Source: Kalmusia sp. IMI 367209 (Eukaryota; Ascomycota; Dothideomycetes; Pleosporales; Didymosphaeriaceae). From it: a stretch of DNA of 64,000 nt. The notes under the pieces are model-generated. The model worked only from the letters and a program-made list of their open reading frames with translations. It did no database searches and had not been told where the DNA came from. The stretch spans positions 1,798,001-1,862,000 of the forward strand of contig JAPEUQ010000001.1 of NCBI GenBank assembly GCA_027946365.1, given 5' to 3'. The translations under genes were made by a program, and so were the position numbers. How positions within the stretch are numbered: the stretch's first letter is position 1; each line of letters opens with the position of its first letter. Shown here piece by piece: positions 1-11,758 of the stretch.

Positions 1-2
1 TC

Positions 3-275
3 GACTCCGTCGGCTTCCTTACAATAGGTTTCTTTGTAAACTTGTTCAACTACATCGTATTCCTCATTGAGGTTCTCCGCAGAGTTCAGGATAAGTGTAC
101 CATTTCTCTGGTTTTTTTAGTAGGCGCTGTTTCTGCCACTTTTGTCACCGCTGGATTGGGCGCGACGGCATTGGAAGTACTGTTGATTTTCATTCCACTA
201 GGCATCAATGTCGCGCTGACTGCATTCTTTTTCACGCAACGTCGCGGAAACCACGAAGTGAAAGACATTGTGTGA
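3..275 (+). CDS. 3' end of a predicted multi-pass membrane protein (partial)
   Basis: An open frame enters from the left edge (first full codon at base 3) and stops at TGA 273-275. The roughly 90 visible residues contain at least two long hydrophobic stretches, one at the very start and one or two in the middle, and end in a short charged tail (QRRGNHEVKDIV). This looks like the C-terminus of a membrane protein with a cytosolic tail. I do not recognise the family. A GT...AG intron inside the visible part cannot be ruled out. That it is coding rests only on frame openness and composition. Confidence 0.4.
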   Translation, partial: DSVGFLTIGFFVNLFNYIVFLIEVLRRVQDKCTISLVFLVGAVSATFVTAGLGATALEVLLIFIPLGINVALTAFFFTQRRGNHEVKDIV

Positions 276-290
276 GATACAGTGGGCAAT

Positions 291-342
291 GAAAATTTGA
301 GAGGTTTCTGAAAATTTGAGAGGTTTCTGAAAATTTGGAGGA
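291..342. repeat. 19-bp tandem repeat, about 2.7 copies
   Basis: The unit GAAAATTTGAGAGGTTTCT occurs exactly at 291-309 and 310-328, followed by a partial, slightly changed copy at 329-342. It starts 15 bp after the stop codon of the left-edge gene, so it probably lies in its 3' UTR. Confidence 0.9.
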
Positions 343-1604
343 TTTAGGCTTTTCTTCACTGTGCCCTCTTATTTTGGCATTCGTAACGTATTCCTCGGAC
401 ACTCTATATGCTTTTGTCCTTCATTTTAGTGTGTCTTGCGTACGTAAATTTGAGAGCAAGAATATCAGAGCTCTCACGTGGTGGACTTCCGTCTTTGGTG
501 TTGTTGTGGTAGGATTCGACATGGGCGCAATATTTATGAGACAAATCAGCTCGCGATTACTCTCATGTGTGCTTGACGAGTAACCTGTCGAGTCAATCGT
601 ACGTATTGAAAATCTAGCACCCGTCACACGAAACAGGTATATGAACGACACACTAGTTTCCAACTGGAGATACTTGAAGCTGATGCTCCGAATACTGTTC
701 CAGCCGGTCTTGAGCGCCGGGAACATCTGTTTCCCTCCTTTTTGTTCAGCGCTTAAGGTGAGATGTTCAGTCCTGAGCATCGCATTGATGAAAGCCAAAA
801 GCCTTGCGGATTTTATCACGAGCTGTCGTTTCGCGATGCGGCCTACCTTGGTCCTGACTAAGTCTGACGGGAGAGTTTGTCAATGTCTTCGTCATAAAAA
901 TGGCCATGTCGATATTTTTGTGAGCAAGACTTCGTGTTCTGTTGTGGTAGTGGTGAATGCTAGGTTGCTGTTATTTAGAGTGCGACCCGGGACGAGGGGT
1001 GAATGAGGCATCCATAGGTTGACTAGAGTAGGAACGGGACTCGGGCTTACCAAGACGGCCGTAAATCATTCACTGTATCGCGAAAGATTATATACAATTT
1101 GCGCAGTGGCCTAAATATTAGGTCGATGATTCCAGGATCAATAAACATACACAGTCGTCGGTCAGTCCCATGATTTCGCGTTCTCGCGTTTTGTACGATA
1201 CGAAACGCGTCCCAATGGAAGCAAACAGACCGCCATGGCGCAATTGAGATCCAACATATGGGAGGGCCCATCCTTAGTAAACGTCATCAATATACGATAT
1301 GAAGGCAGCAGCATTTATGACTTGGTCCAATTAGACCATAAACATATCCAACGTCCAAGGTTCATTGTGGTCACGGCTCCATTCTCGCCTCCCCACTCAT
1401 TCCGTCTCGTCGACGCGATATCAGCGTCACACAAACCGATTGCAGCTCAATTTGATACCCACAACCTCAATAGCATTAGTTTGGTTCCACACACTAACCC
1501 ATCAATATCTATCTCACGGCCCCATCTTCTGGGTTCAAATCATCCACCAATATACATAGAAAGACCTTCATTCTCACCTTCTTGATCCGCGAACCGTTGC
1601 AGCA
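343..1604. other. Intergenic, no gene recognised
   Basis: Several short open frames exist on both strands, but none has a recognisable domain, a convincing splice pattern or continuity. The last part must hold the promoter of the zinc-finger gene that starts at 1605. Confidence 0.6.
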
Positions 1605-2469
1605 ATGGTCGAATGCGAGTCGTGCTCCCGCGACTTTGTCGACTGGCACGCCGCCCGCCAGCACATGAACGCACTCGGCCACTGGGCATGCGAAAATTGT
1701 TCTGCTGTTTTCTCGAGCGAAACAGACGCCGAAGATCATATGGATGATTATGGACATCGTCTTCTGCGCTTCGTATGTGAGGCGTGCACAACCACGTTTG
1801 ATTCTTCGCACGCGGCCAAACAGCATATGGACGCGCATAATCACTGGCGAACTCACTGGTGCGATAGCTGCCAAAAAGGCTTCCAGAACGACAATAACCT
1901 AAGAATGGTCAGTTGGTCGTACGCAATGCAGTATAGAGTTTGAACAGGCTGACGAGAGGCGTGTGCAGCATCTGAACTCGAAAGCCCATAGAGGCTCTAT
2001 TGGTATTGCCTGCCCTTTCTGTAGACGATCCTTTGCAACCGCTACCGGTCTGACCCATCACATCGAAACTGGTTCGTGCCCCAATGCCCGCAACCTCAAC
2101 CACGGAACGATTCTGGCCCAAATTCGGCGCCGCGACCCCACCCACGTCATTACAAAGAAGTTGCTGTCGTCTGCGGAACCGACTTCTGTGACTGCCACAT
2201 CCGCGTCCTGGAATGGCAGCGGTTTCGAATGCTACGTCTGCCACAGAGAGTTCAAAAGCCTGAAAGGTTTGAACCAGCACGTAAACAGCGCGAGACACAG
2301 GCAGAAGGCTTACCACTGTCCAGGCCGCCAATGCTTCAAGGAGTTTTCCGCGTTGGCGGGATTATTCAATCATTTAGAGAGCGAATCATGCGGAGCTGTA
2401 AGGTTCGAAACAGTGCAGCGGAACATGGGGCGCTTTCTACAAGGGAAGAAGGCGATTGCTTTTAAGTAG
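1605..2469 (+). CDS. C2H2 zinc-finger protein, one intron
   Basis: Exons 1605-1907 and 1969-2469 give 267 aa. The 61-nt intron (1908-1968) has a GTCAGT donor, a CTGAC branch point and a GTGCAG acceptor; splicing restores a canonical finger, NNLRM joined to HLNSKAHRG. Repeated C-x2-C...H-x3-5-H units are visible: CESC and CENC fingers in the first 45 residues, then CEAC, CDSC, CPFC, CYVC and a C-terminal CPGRQC finger. The pattern 'CPFC...F.TATGL.HH.E.GSCPNA' followed by a linker ending ITKKLLS marks a fungal C2H2 family of unknown function. Such proteins are assumed to bind nucleic acid in the nucleus. The start is the first ATG before the first finger. Confidence 0.85.
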
Positions 2470-2740
2470 GGGAAGGGATGCGCTAGTGCTACTATGCATG
2501 TGCAATTGCGGAGGATTCTTGAGGTCCTATGAGGTACCCTTTTGCTTTCGGGCAATTTGTTCGCATGTATCGCGCTCAACCACCTACGCCTCGCCTTCAC
2601 CGATTTCGACGTTGACAGATGTACGCAGACTTTTTATGCACAATTACACAAATTGATCAGACTATTTGAGATTGGTATATCTTCATTAACATTTTAATTT
2701 CGCGACAAAGAGATTGATGGCAAGTTTAGACAATAGCGCA

Positions 2741-4449
2741 CTAGGCCTCGAGTGGTATGCCTGTGGAGGCTGTAGGCGGCACCACAACGCTGATAGAATG
2801 AGCGGGATTCTTCGTATCATGGTCAGAAGGCGACTCTTCGATACTATTAGGGCGCTGGGCGAACTCGGTCTCTTTGATCTTGCTGTTGAGCTGGTTAGTG
2901 ATGCAATGACTCGAGTGGCTTGCTGGACTGACTCTTCCTGTTTCTTATACAGATGTCTCACCAAAAATGTCCAGAATATCAAAGAGATAGAAGCAGCAAG
3001 ACAGAACGAGTACCCTTTCGTGAAACGAGGCGCCTCGACAGTCTTAAACACAAGCAGACCAATCCAGGCTCTGATAGCTGACGGTGCGACGTTCATGACC
3101 ACCAAGATGATTGCGCGCTCCTTTTTATCATGCCGAAGAATATCGTTTGCCCATCCGTACAGAACGCTGCTCATACCGATATCGAAGTAATAGATATTAA
3201 AGGCAAACCATTTGGCCGATTCGGGTACATTCCAGACAACGAGGATAGTCATGCTCATGATGTTGACTACATGTGCTAGCACAATCGCCCCCGTACGCCC
3301 TAGCCAGAGGTCGGAGCTGAAGTTGATGAAGAGCACTTACAGGATGCCGATTCCGGGTGCAGATGCGCCCAAGCGGTTGACCTCCGCAGCAGAATAGCGA
3401 CCAAGACTATCGATCCAGAGTAGGTAGCCCCCCCAAGGCTGAGGGTCGCTATTCCAGAACAGAATGTTCCAGAAAGTTATGACATAGACTTTCCAGCTTG
3501 TAAAAATGGACTTTAGAAAATCGATGGTCACCTTTCGGTTTCCAGCAGGATCCTCTACGTTGTCTTTTCTCTGCAGTCGGTCCCGCACAAGTGCGAGTTC
3601 GGTTTTACTGAGGAACAGCCGGTTTGGGATGTCGGGAGTGCCAGGCCAGACGATGACACCAGCAATGGCAACCACAAATGTCATTAGTGCAACGATGATG
3701 AACATCCACCTGCGATAGGTCAGCGAGATTGCAGAACAAACAAAAGCATGATTACTCACCGCCAACCTGCAAGGCCAGCTACCCCTTCAAGATTCGCCGA
3801 GGCGCTACTTTGTATCAGGCCTGCAGTGAGAGATCCGAGCGTGAGGCCGACGTAAAAAAGGCCTCCGCGGCGTCCAAGCTCGTCGCCGCGATCTGATTAA
3901 GATGTCATATCAGTCTAACTTCGAGGAAACGAATGTTCACGAAACGTACACCAGGATCCGAGAACATAATGAACTCCGATGAAGAATGAAGCCTCAAAAA
4001 ACCCGATAAAAAACCGGTAAGCCATGAGCTCAGCATAAGAGTTGGCACGGTACTGCAGCAGTGTAAATACACCCCATAAAAGCTCCATAGACGGTATAAG
4101 CCAGTGCATGGGCAACAGTGGAAACAGATAGGCGAATGGCAATTGTCCAATGACCGAGCCAACCTGGGCTATCGTCTGAAAGTCAACGAGCTCATTTCCA
4201 AAGAACTTGAGGTCTTTTGAAAGCCCGGCTACCCAAGCATTGTCTAGTAGGTAGATGTCAACATTTGAACTGACGGGCGTTGCGGTCCAACTGACTTATG
4301 TTGGAGGCATCGATATAGTTGATCCAAAAGCCGATGAAGGAATAAGGAACAATAAGCAAGTCAAGCTTTAGCAAAAGCTTCCGCTCCTCTGGCGTGTCGG
4401 ACTCGGTGAACCAATGGTACCAGGCGGCACCACAACGTTTTGCGTGCAT
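2741..4449 (-). pseudogene. Dal5-like MFS anion permease with an in-frame stop codon
   Basis: Exons on the minus strand: 4449-4296, 4243-3950, 3892-3760, 3709-2933 and 2882-2741, with 50-57 nt introns in good consensus; total 500 codons. Family hallmarks are clear: ERKLLLKLDLLIVPY, the SNINNAW motif after splicing, GVFTLLQYRANSY, GSWYRGDELGRRGG and TVEAPRFTKGY. Members (allantoate/pantothenate/nicotinate-type anion:cation symporters) sit in the plasma membrane with 12 helices. Codon 318 is TAA (3337-3339) where relatives have an aromatic residue, inside a helix reading GIL-stop-VLFINFSSDLWLGR. Everything after it stays in frame, so the lesion looks young. The 5' end is uncertain; the frame is open up to 4512. 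Confidence 0.85.
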
Positions 4450-5388
4450 GATGGCAGTAAGTGAGCTGCTCCAGATCGGGAGGAAACGCGGAGCAATGCG
4501 ACCATTTGTCACACCTTAGGGTCGTCAGGAGCGTACCATATATATACGAGCCCAAACATGTACGTCCAGATCCGAGAAGGTGTCTGCTATCGAGATCTAT
4601 TCCGCGCGCGATGGTTGCGCGTATGTCCGTCGGGAGCAAGCATGACTCGGATAATTAGAACCATTGACCAATCTATGACAGCCGAGTTACAAGAAGCTCT
4701 GGCCTCGTGCTTCACGACATAATACGCAATTCTGATGGCAGGCAACGCAATGGCAGGCATTTTCTTCAGTTGTGTGCCTCCGCACACATTCCGGCTTGCA
4801 CGGCAGTCATTCTTATCAATGTTAGGATCGACACCATAAAGTTGTGGTATTTATTGTGGAACAAATGGCGGACTCTACGACTAGTTCAGGGCATTTATAT
4901 GGCTAAGCGTGATCTAAGTTGCAGCAGGTTATGATACTGGTTACAATGCTGGCTAATTGCTTGAAGATTGTGGCGTGTATTGGGTAGAAAAAGTGGAAAC
5001 AAACATGCAATTTGCGGCTAAGATCACGACATCAAAGTTGGATAGTCGGGTGCAATTCGTAACTCCAATTGCGACATGAAATTTGGAGACGAACGTTGGA
5101 ATTAGTCTTCCGTGATTCTGGAAAAGATAAAGTCACTCTAATATCGGATCACATTGGTGAAGTAAGAAACAAGACGCGCTCGGAGCGAACAAAATCCAGT
5201 CGCGGCAGTCAAGTACCTGTTAATTTACATCTGTACTGCATATCCTGGGGTAGCACGACTGATTGTACAGACATTAGTATATGAACCTTGTTCGATTTCT
5301 TTCGCTCACGTACCGAAGACTTAAAGTAACGGAGCGCACTTAAGACAGACCGCAGAAAGTCAAAGATAACGGGTCGATTGCATGTAAC
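4450..5388. promoter_or_regulatory. Divergent intergenic region between permease and monooxygenase
   Basis: About 940 bp between two outward-facing genes. It may hold a short 5' exon of the permease and both promoters. I see no long open frame and no clear binding-site array. The divergent layout suggests joint control of uptake and oxidation, which is inference. Confidence 0.45.
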
Positions 5389-7078
5389 ATGGCCTCATCT
5401 CCAAAGCCATGGATTCTCAATGCGTTTTCAATGTTCACTCCCGGGCATGTTTCTCCAGGTATGGATCCAATCACTGGAAAATGTGTATCTGAAGGATTCA
5501 TGGCTAACGGTGTTGCGATTGGCCTGCAGGGCTATGGAAACATCCACAAGATCGCAGCGGAATCAACTGGAATGATCTCAATTATTGGCTGGATCTCGCC
5601 AAAGTTTTAGAAGAAGGGAAATTCCACGGTCTTTTCCTCGCTGACCATCTCGGGATATACGATGTTTACAAGGGACCAGCCAACCGAGACCCAGCTTTGC
5701 TGTCAGGCGCTCAGTTCCCTCTCGGCGATCCTTTGTATGTATCTATATGATGACCATGACGATAAAGAAGCTATACTGACTGATGCAGATTGCTAGTCTC
5801 GGCCATGGCATCCGTCACTAAAACACTTTCCTTCGCTATCACTGCCTCCACCACATACGAATTCTCTCCCTTTGCCTTAGCGCGCAAGTTTTCAACGCTC
5901 GACCATTTGACAAACGGTCGAATTGGTTGGAACGTCGTTACGTCTTTCCTTGATAGCGCTGCAAGAGCTCATGGATTTGACGAGCAGGTTCCGCATGATC
6001 AACGTTACGCCAAGGCTGATGAATATTTAGAATTGGCGTATAAGATCTGGGAAGGCACTTGGCAGGATGAAGCTGTAGTCAAAGACGCCAAGTCTGGTGT
6101 CTTCAGTGACCCAAAACATGTTCGCGCGATCAGTCACGAGGGGTATGGAATTGCCGCTACAAGCTAAGATCAAAGTTGATTTGTTGTCTAGAGCGTTCTT
6201 TAAATCTACCGCAACAAATCAGTTGCCGCCTTCAAAACAGAGGACCCCATTGCTTTTCCAAGCCGGTGCGTCTAAGTGAGTATAGGCTCTAGCGGTCTAC
6301 TTCCTCGAGCTGACATTAGACCAAGAAGCGGAGCTGCATTTGCTGCAAAGCATGCTGAAGTCATGTTTGTCCCCGGTCTCGAAGCTCACAAGACTAAAAA
6401 GGTCGTGGAGAGCGTTCGGTAAGTAGAATTCTCTCTACACAACAACCCATGTCCCATCTGACAAGGTTTAGTGAAGAGCTGCAAAGAATTGGCCGACCCA
6501 CCGATAGCGTCAAGTTCGTCTCAGCAGTCCAAGTCATCATCGATGAAACAGACGAGAAGGCGCAAGCTAAATATCAAGACTACCTCTCCTACGCGGACCT
6601 TGAAGGCATGGCCGCTCTCTTTGGGGGGTGGTCCAATACAGACCTATCAAAATACGACGATGATGAAGACTTTGCTTTTTCAAATGTCGGAGGTGTACAT
6701 TCCTTCATCGAGACGTGGTCAAAAACTATTCCTAATTCCGGCGGCATCAAGTGGACCAAGAGGCGCATATTACAAGAATTAGCGCTCGGTGGCGCGCACC
6801 CTCGCATCGTCGGATCTCCGCAGACTGTGGCGGATTTTCTGGAAAATTGGGTCAAGGAAGCGCAGGTAGACGGCTTCAACTTTTCCCAGATCATCTCACC
6901 AGGAACATGGGAGGATCTGATCAAGTTTTTGTGGCCTGAGCTGAGGCAACGTGGACATATATGGGAGGATTATTATGTCCCTGGTGGTTCGGCTCGGGAA
7001 AACTACTTCCAAGATGGACAGGGAGCAAGGCTACGTTCTAGTCACCCTGGGTCGCAGTACGTATGGAAGGATGGGTAA
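5389..7078 (+). CDS. Flavin-dependent monooxygenase, LLM class (NtaA/SnaA/DszA family)
   Basis: Six exons (5389-5458, 5530-5734, 5789-6142, 6192-6275, 6320-6418, 6472-7078) with 44-71 nt introns give 472 aa, normal for the family. Diagnostic segments: GLFLADHLGIYDVYKG near residue 65, ALARKFSTLDHLTNGR and GWNVVTS around residues 130-150, LLFQAGASK near 235, LFGGW near 320 and a C-terminal PELRQRG region. Relatives use reduced FMN from a partner reductase and O2 to oxidise substrates such as aminopolycarboxylates, sulfonates or thiophenes; the substrate here cannot be read from sequence. It stands divergently next to a Dal5-like permease, suggesting uptake plus oxidation of a nitrogen or sulfur source. 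No lesion seen. Confidence 0.9.
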
Positions 7079-8724
7079 CGTGGGACGTGTGATTGATGAC
7101 CACATGCCACCACGTGCTCTCAGCACAGGGAGTGTCCATTGATGTCAAAGACAGAATTTCCAACGATTTAACTTCAAGCATATTTACGTTTCTCTCCGCG
7201 AAGGACTTGTAATGCTCAAGTCATGACATAGGCAGTACAGTGTTGGGTACATGAGTATCTACCAACGCAGAGTCCATAGTCATGACCTTCGGAGTATGTA
7301 GATAAGGCGAATAGATGCAATTTATCAACAAGCAGGCTCTTTCTAGATAGTAGACATTCTGGAAAATGATCTTGGAATTGTCAGCCATGTCTGGATCATA
7401 AGCAATCGCCCCAGTCTCGGCAGCTGAGGAGCAGGCTGTCATTTAGAGCACCGAAAAGTTGTCGATTTACTGCCTTCTCATGGAGGCTGAAGGCAGTACT
7501 TGCGGGCGAATTTTGTCAGACAACGCTCGATCTAGGAGAGAACCAACTATGTGTCTATTCAATCAGCAACATGGGTCACGATTCTCGCGTGCGCGTTCGC
7601 GCGTTATCGTTAGTGGTCTAATTTTCGGGCGCCTTGCACTGTTTGGCGTTCTGTGTCACTCGGGACTCTAGGTCAGCCATTACCTTACGATTCAGAAGTA
7701 TCGAGATAGCTTGGAAATGTCTCTACTCAGCCTCATTGCTCGTTAGCTGAGGGTAGTTACAGTGACACTGAAGTTCGTCCCTCATCCTTGGGGGGACGTG
7801 TGGGAGCGCTAGCGCTACGTTTTGGGTTAGGTGCAGAGCCTAATTTTGGAGGACCAACTACGTGTAATCTCGCGTGGCTTGGGCTGTCTGCCGCTTCTTG
7901 GCCTGCTGCCGTGCTCGACAGAAACGACACATCGAAGGGGCCGCTTTCGTACGAAATACAGAAGGCCTTTCTCGTGCACCATTCTAACCGCCAAGACGGA
8001 CGCAGAGACTGATTGCTCGCTCTTCGTTTGTTCCGTCGAATTCAGCCAACTCAGCCTTGTACAAAGCTTGGACTGCTGAACACAGCTTGAGCCCAGCTGT
8101 CAAGCAAACGAAGTAGTGCGCAAATCACCTCGGCGTAGTAGTTTCGAGTTGAAAAGGTTTCCGTTGAGTCTCTGCGCTATACATGTGTCGAAACGCCCCT
8201 TTCAGAATGTTTTCGAATCAGGTGCTGAATGTCTTATGTGCTGCATGCGGTCTAGTCTTTGCTTGGGTCGTGACCTATCGTGGAGGCGGAGCGTTGAGCC
8301 TCAACTCATTTTTGATTGCCGATACTCTTGTTTGTTCCGCCCTCGCGGTAATAACCGCCCGTCTTACGACCGCACCAGTGACCGAGCTATACCTGGACCC
8401 ACTCTCCAACTTACAAACGCACTGGGAAATGATGAGGCGCAGGCGATGGTGACTACCAAGAACACTGTGCGTGGGGCATGGCCAGTTGCTGCGCAGTCAA
8501 AGTGGCTAGTTTTGCTGGCAGAGGCACAGACACACAACATGATGGGGGCAGTATCGTGGGCTAGCTGATTGAATACTTCCTATATATTCCATTATGGCGC
8601 TCGTAGATTCCTTCACCATTCGATATCTTCTCTACAATACATCCCATAAAAGTAACGTTAATTCCAACATCAACATACAATTCTATCATCAACGGGATTG
8701 TTCATTGAATAGATACCACTCAAG
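7079..8724. other. 1.6-kb intergenic stretch without a supported gene
   Basis: A 73-codon ATG-initiated frame on the minus strand (7442-7221) and a 150-codon plus frame (8116-8568) are the longest candidates. Neither shows a domain, a signal peptide or splice support. A TATATATT box near 8580 lies about 145 bp before the next ATG and may serve that gene. Confidence 0.5.
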
Positions 8725-9480
8725 ATGTCCGCCAAACTCTTCACCTTCACGACTCTCCTCGCTCTTACTGCGGCCCTCCCATCCGGCCCTCGCAACACAA
8801 TTGAGCGTCGAGGGGCAACAATACGCACAGATTGCTGGCAGACCAACCCCGGAACATCATTTTATCGGTGCGCAAATGGATACATTGGTTGCTTCGCCCA
8901 TGATCCCTGCGATCTTCCATCGATCTCGGACCCTACGAGTCCTCCCGCTCCTTCTCCATCCATTACAACACCAGAGACACCTCAGCAGCATGAAATCACA
9001 GAACCGCGATCATTCAACATCTATCCCAAGCAGGTCAATGTGGAAGATCCTGTTGGACACGTGGACCTGAAGAAAACCGCCGACGAGGGCATTATCACGA
9101 CTAATGCATTAGTCTTCGACAATGTGCCAGCAAATGCAAAAAATTGCAATCTCAAATGGAGGACAGATAAAGCAAATGACCGCTCCACTTTCTTCGCGGA
9201 TGGTTTTGGCCAGGTCTTCTCGCGCCAACTTTTTGGTTTTCCGTCTGGAAAAGTGACATACAACAGCCTTGAGGAGTTCCGAGATAACGAAGCGGAATTT
9301 GTTTCAAGCATGGATTTCACCGGTTGGGAGTCGAGCCCTACTACGCATGGCGGTCCGAGCCTAAAGTGCGCGGAGCAGGTGGCAGTCGAATTGAAGCCTT
9401 CAGGCCAGGGCGATGGAGATAACAGAGTCTTTATTACTCTCACCAAGACGAATGGCTTCTATTTGACCTATGCGCTTTAA
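8725..9480 (+). CDS. Secreted But2-like protein (candidate cell-wall or effector protein)
   Basis: Intronless, 251 aa. The N-terminus is a classical signal peptide (MSAKLFTFTTLLALTAALP), then a short propeptide-like stretch with a KEX2-type Arg-Arg near residue 29. A small cysteine cluster follows (C at about 38, 49, 56 and 62; motif FYRCANGYIGC), then a Pro/Ser/Thr-rich linker (70-90), then a beta-rich domain starting FNIYPKQV and carrying LVFDNVP...KNCNL. That last pattern resembles the fungal But2 C-terminal domain, a fold common in secreted or GPI-linked wall proteins. Function unknown. The But2 assignment is by pattern memory and moderately sure; secretion is well supported. Confidence 0.75.
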   Translation: MSAKLFTFTTLLALTAALPSGPRNTIERRGATIRTDCWQTNPGTSFYRCANGYIGCFAHDPCDLPSISDPTSPPAPSPSITTPETPQQHEITEPRSFNIYPKQVNVEDPVGHVDLKKTADEGIITTNALVFDNVPANAKNCNLKWRTDKANDRSTFFADGFGQVFSRQLFGFPSGKVTYNSLEEFRDNEAEFVSSMDFTGWESSPTTHGGPSLKCAEQVAVELKPSGQGDGDNRVFITLTKTNGFYLTYAL

Positions 9481-10100
9481 TTGGAGGATATAGGACTTTT
9501 GTAATTTGAGTATGGTAGTAGGGGCATGTCAAATATTTTTATTGCATCGCGACGGCGTTTTAGGCATGATCCTAGATACAACCAAGAGTGTGCTTTACTG
9601 CACCATCATTGCTTAATTCAATGAACCATCAAATCTAAATCTTATCGCATCGAACAAACCGTGATCATAATGAACATAAGAGCGGAGATCTCTCATTGCT
9701 TCACCCTTAAAGGAGAAGTAATGTGCTAGATAATGGGGTTCACTACGTATAACGGATGACTCAGAAACCGACAACATAAAAGCCTACAACCACGATATGA
9801 TTTACTTCTGTATTGTAGAAATCAGAGCAAATCACTATATAATGCAGCTTGAAAGACTTTTGCCAACGAGTGGTCTCGCATACACTAGTGTAAATAGCGT
9901 ATTACGTAATACGATATGCTGCATTACCTTTTTAGCGTTCATGCACTTCTCTCAAGCACTCTTCGCCACTTCTCATCGATGCATCATGCGATACACCAAC
10001 AATTGATCAGCTTTCGCCGAACTACCATAGCTTGTTCACTGAGATTCAATGATATTCTCGTAATTCAAGAACCAGTGGTGACATCACTATTGTCAACAGC
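9481..10100. other. Intergenic, AT-rich
   Basis: About 620 bp between the secreted-protein gene and the Zn2Cys6 regulator. No open frame or repeat of note; it presumably holds the 3' UTR of the first gene and the promoter of the second. Confidence 0.6.
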
Positions 10101-11687
10101 ATGCGGATTGTCAAAGCATGCACTGAATGCAGAGCTACGAAGCGCCGCTGTCATTCGAATACAGGGAGCGCCTGTGATCAGTGTCAGAAGAAAAGCGTTC
10201 CTTGCTCTCTGGACTACGAGCGACCTCAAAGGAAGACTCGTGCATCCCCGCGTCCTCTAGCCTCACACGGACGTACCGAGAAGTTGTCTACAGAGCTAAG
10301 AACGCAACTAATCAATCTATACATTTCAATACTCCATGGAAAACCTCATACACTATTTCATCCCAATAGACTGCGACAGCAGGCGCGGGAAAACAAAGTA
10401 GCTGATCGGGTCCTCTTTGCAATTGCTGGTCTTGCAGCAAGATTTCATGAATCAGCTACCGTACGCGGCCAGAAAACAGATTTCATGGAGTTGGCCAAGT
10501 CAGACCTCAAAAAGCATATCGATGACTTCGACCTTGACACTCTCCGAGCGTGCATGCTTGTTAGCCATCTTTACAGTGCCGAAAATGACCGCAATGTGGA
10601 GTCACTTTTCATTGCCGTGGCGTTTCGTATCGCGCATATTATTCAATTACCAGCATCCGACCCAGAAGACGATCCTATCACACGCGAAGAGAGAATCCGG
10701 ATGTGGTGGAGCCTTTACATGACCGATCGTTGGAGTTCAGCTGGTCTAAATATACCCAAGCAGATGCCGGATGCATATGACAGGTACATTCCGTTTCCAA
10801 TGGAAGAAGCGGACTTTTATACCATGGCTCATGATACTTCTGGTGCTCTACTTATCCCGCGAAGAATTGGGTTGTGGGCTCAAATGATTCGGCTCGCTCG
10901 TATATTCGGTGAAATCCAGGATTTACACAAAAGACATGCTGATGGACGACTGGAGATCGACGAATTCGAGCTGGTCACTCTACAGCTCGCAGAAGACATT
11001 GAGGTAGTTTTCCGGAACTTACCTCCGGAGCATCGCATAGATGAGGCAAATCTCATGAAGTTTGCCGCTGAAGGTCTTGGTGGCGATCTGGTGGCGCTTC
11101 ATCTTGGCCTGCATCACTACTCGACTTTACTTACCTTTCCTTTCCTAGACTTGCAGCTCAATGGAAGCGCAACCAAAGCTTCTTATGCGGCTCAATGTAA
11201 GAAGAGCGCAGCAGCACTTAGTGACTTGTTGGCACTCTCCAATCGAATCGAAGGTTGCAAGGCAGTTTATTTCGCCGTTGCACATATGACAGTCGTCTCA
11301 TCATCAGCACTACTGCACGAATTGTTGTTCGGGGATGAGAATAATCTAGATCAAACTCGACGAAGACTAAACTCAAATTTCGAAGTCCTTGTAGAGCTGC
11401 GAAAGCTCTGGCCAGCAGCAGAGATGATGGTACGGTTGAGAATTGAGATCAAGGTATCAAACGCTAATAAGATATAGACAGACCGTCTGTTCACATTTCA
11501 GAATATGTGCCTGCGATCCGCGGACCCGAACACTCACCGGGCAGACGGGTGGATGGTCAAATTCCTGCTCCAACACTCATTTCCAATTGATGACAAAGTC
11601 ACGAATGGATTTACACAGTCCAATGCAATTATCAACATGACACGCGAGCAACATGCGAACGACGCGCTCTCAATGTTAAGGAGGTAA
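10101..11687 (+). CDS. Zn2Cys6 transcription factor, neighbour of a galactoside cluster
   Basis: Exons 10101-11453 and 11502-11687 (48-nt intron) give 512 aa. The DNA-binding domain lies at residues 6-35: CTECRATKRRC, then CDQCQKKSVPC, i.e. C-x2-C-x6-C-x7-C-x2-C-x6-C. A basic linker follows, and a fungal-specific transcription factor region spans the middle, with RIRMWWSLYMTDRW around residue 205. The C-terminus CLRSADPNTHRADGW continues across the intron. It is a nuclear regulator, likely binding CGG-type triplets. It lies tail to tail with a sugar permease gene (stop codons 71 bp apart), which in turn is divergent from a beta-galactosidase, so a role as their activator is a reasonable inference. 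Confidence 0.88.
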
Positions 11688-11758
11688 ACATACGACGCCT
11701 ATCAATATCTCGATAGAGCGTGAGTGGATTAATATTGGCATAGCACTCTTCAAGAAAT

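Noticed and set aside
3316..3339. 24-nt in-frame intron (GTAAGT...CAG) removing the permease stop
   Set aside because: Far below the 42-nt minimum seen in this window and it would delete about eight conserved helix residues; kept only as an alternative to test.
8116..8568. 150-codon plus-strand frame
   Set aside because: No domain, no conserved-looking segments and many Cys/Trp/Arg residues typical of a chance frame; it overlaps other open frames.
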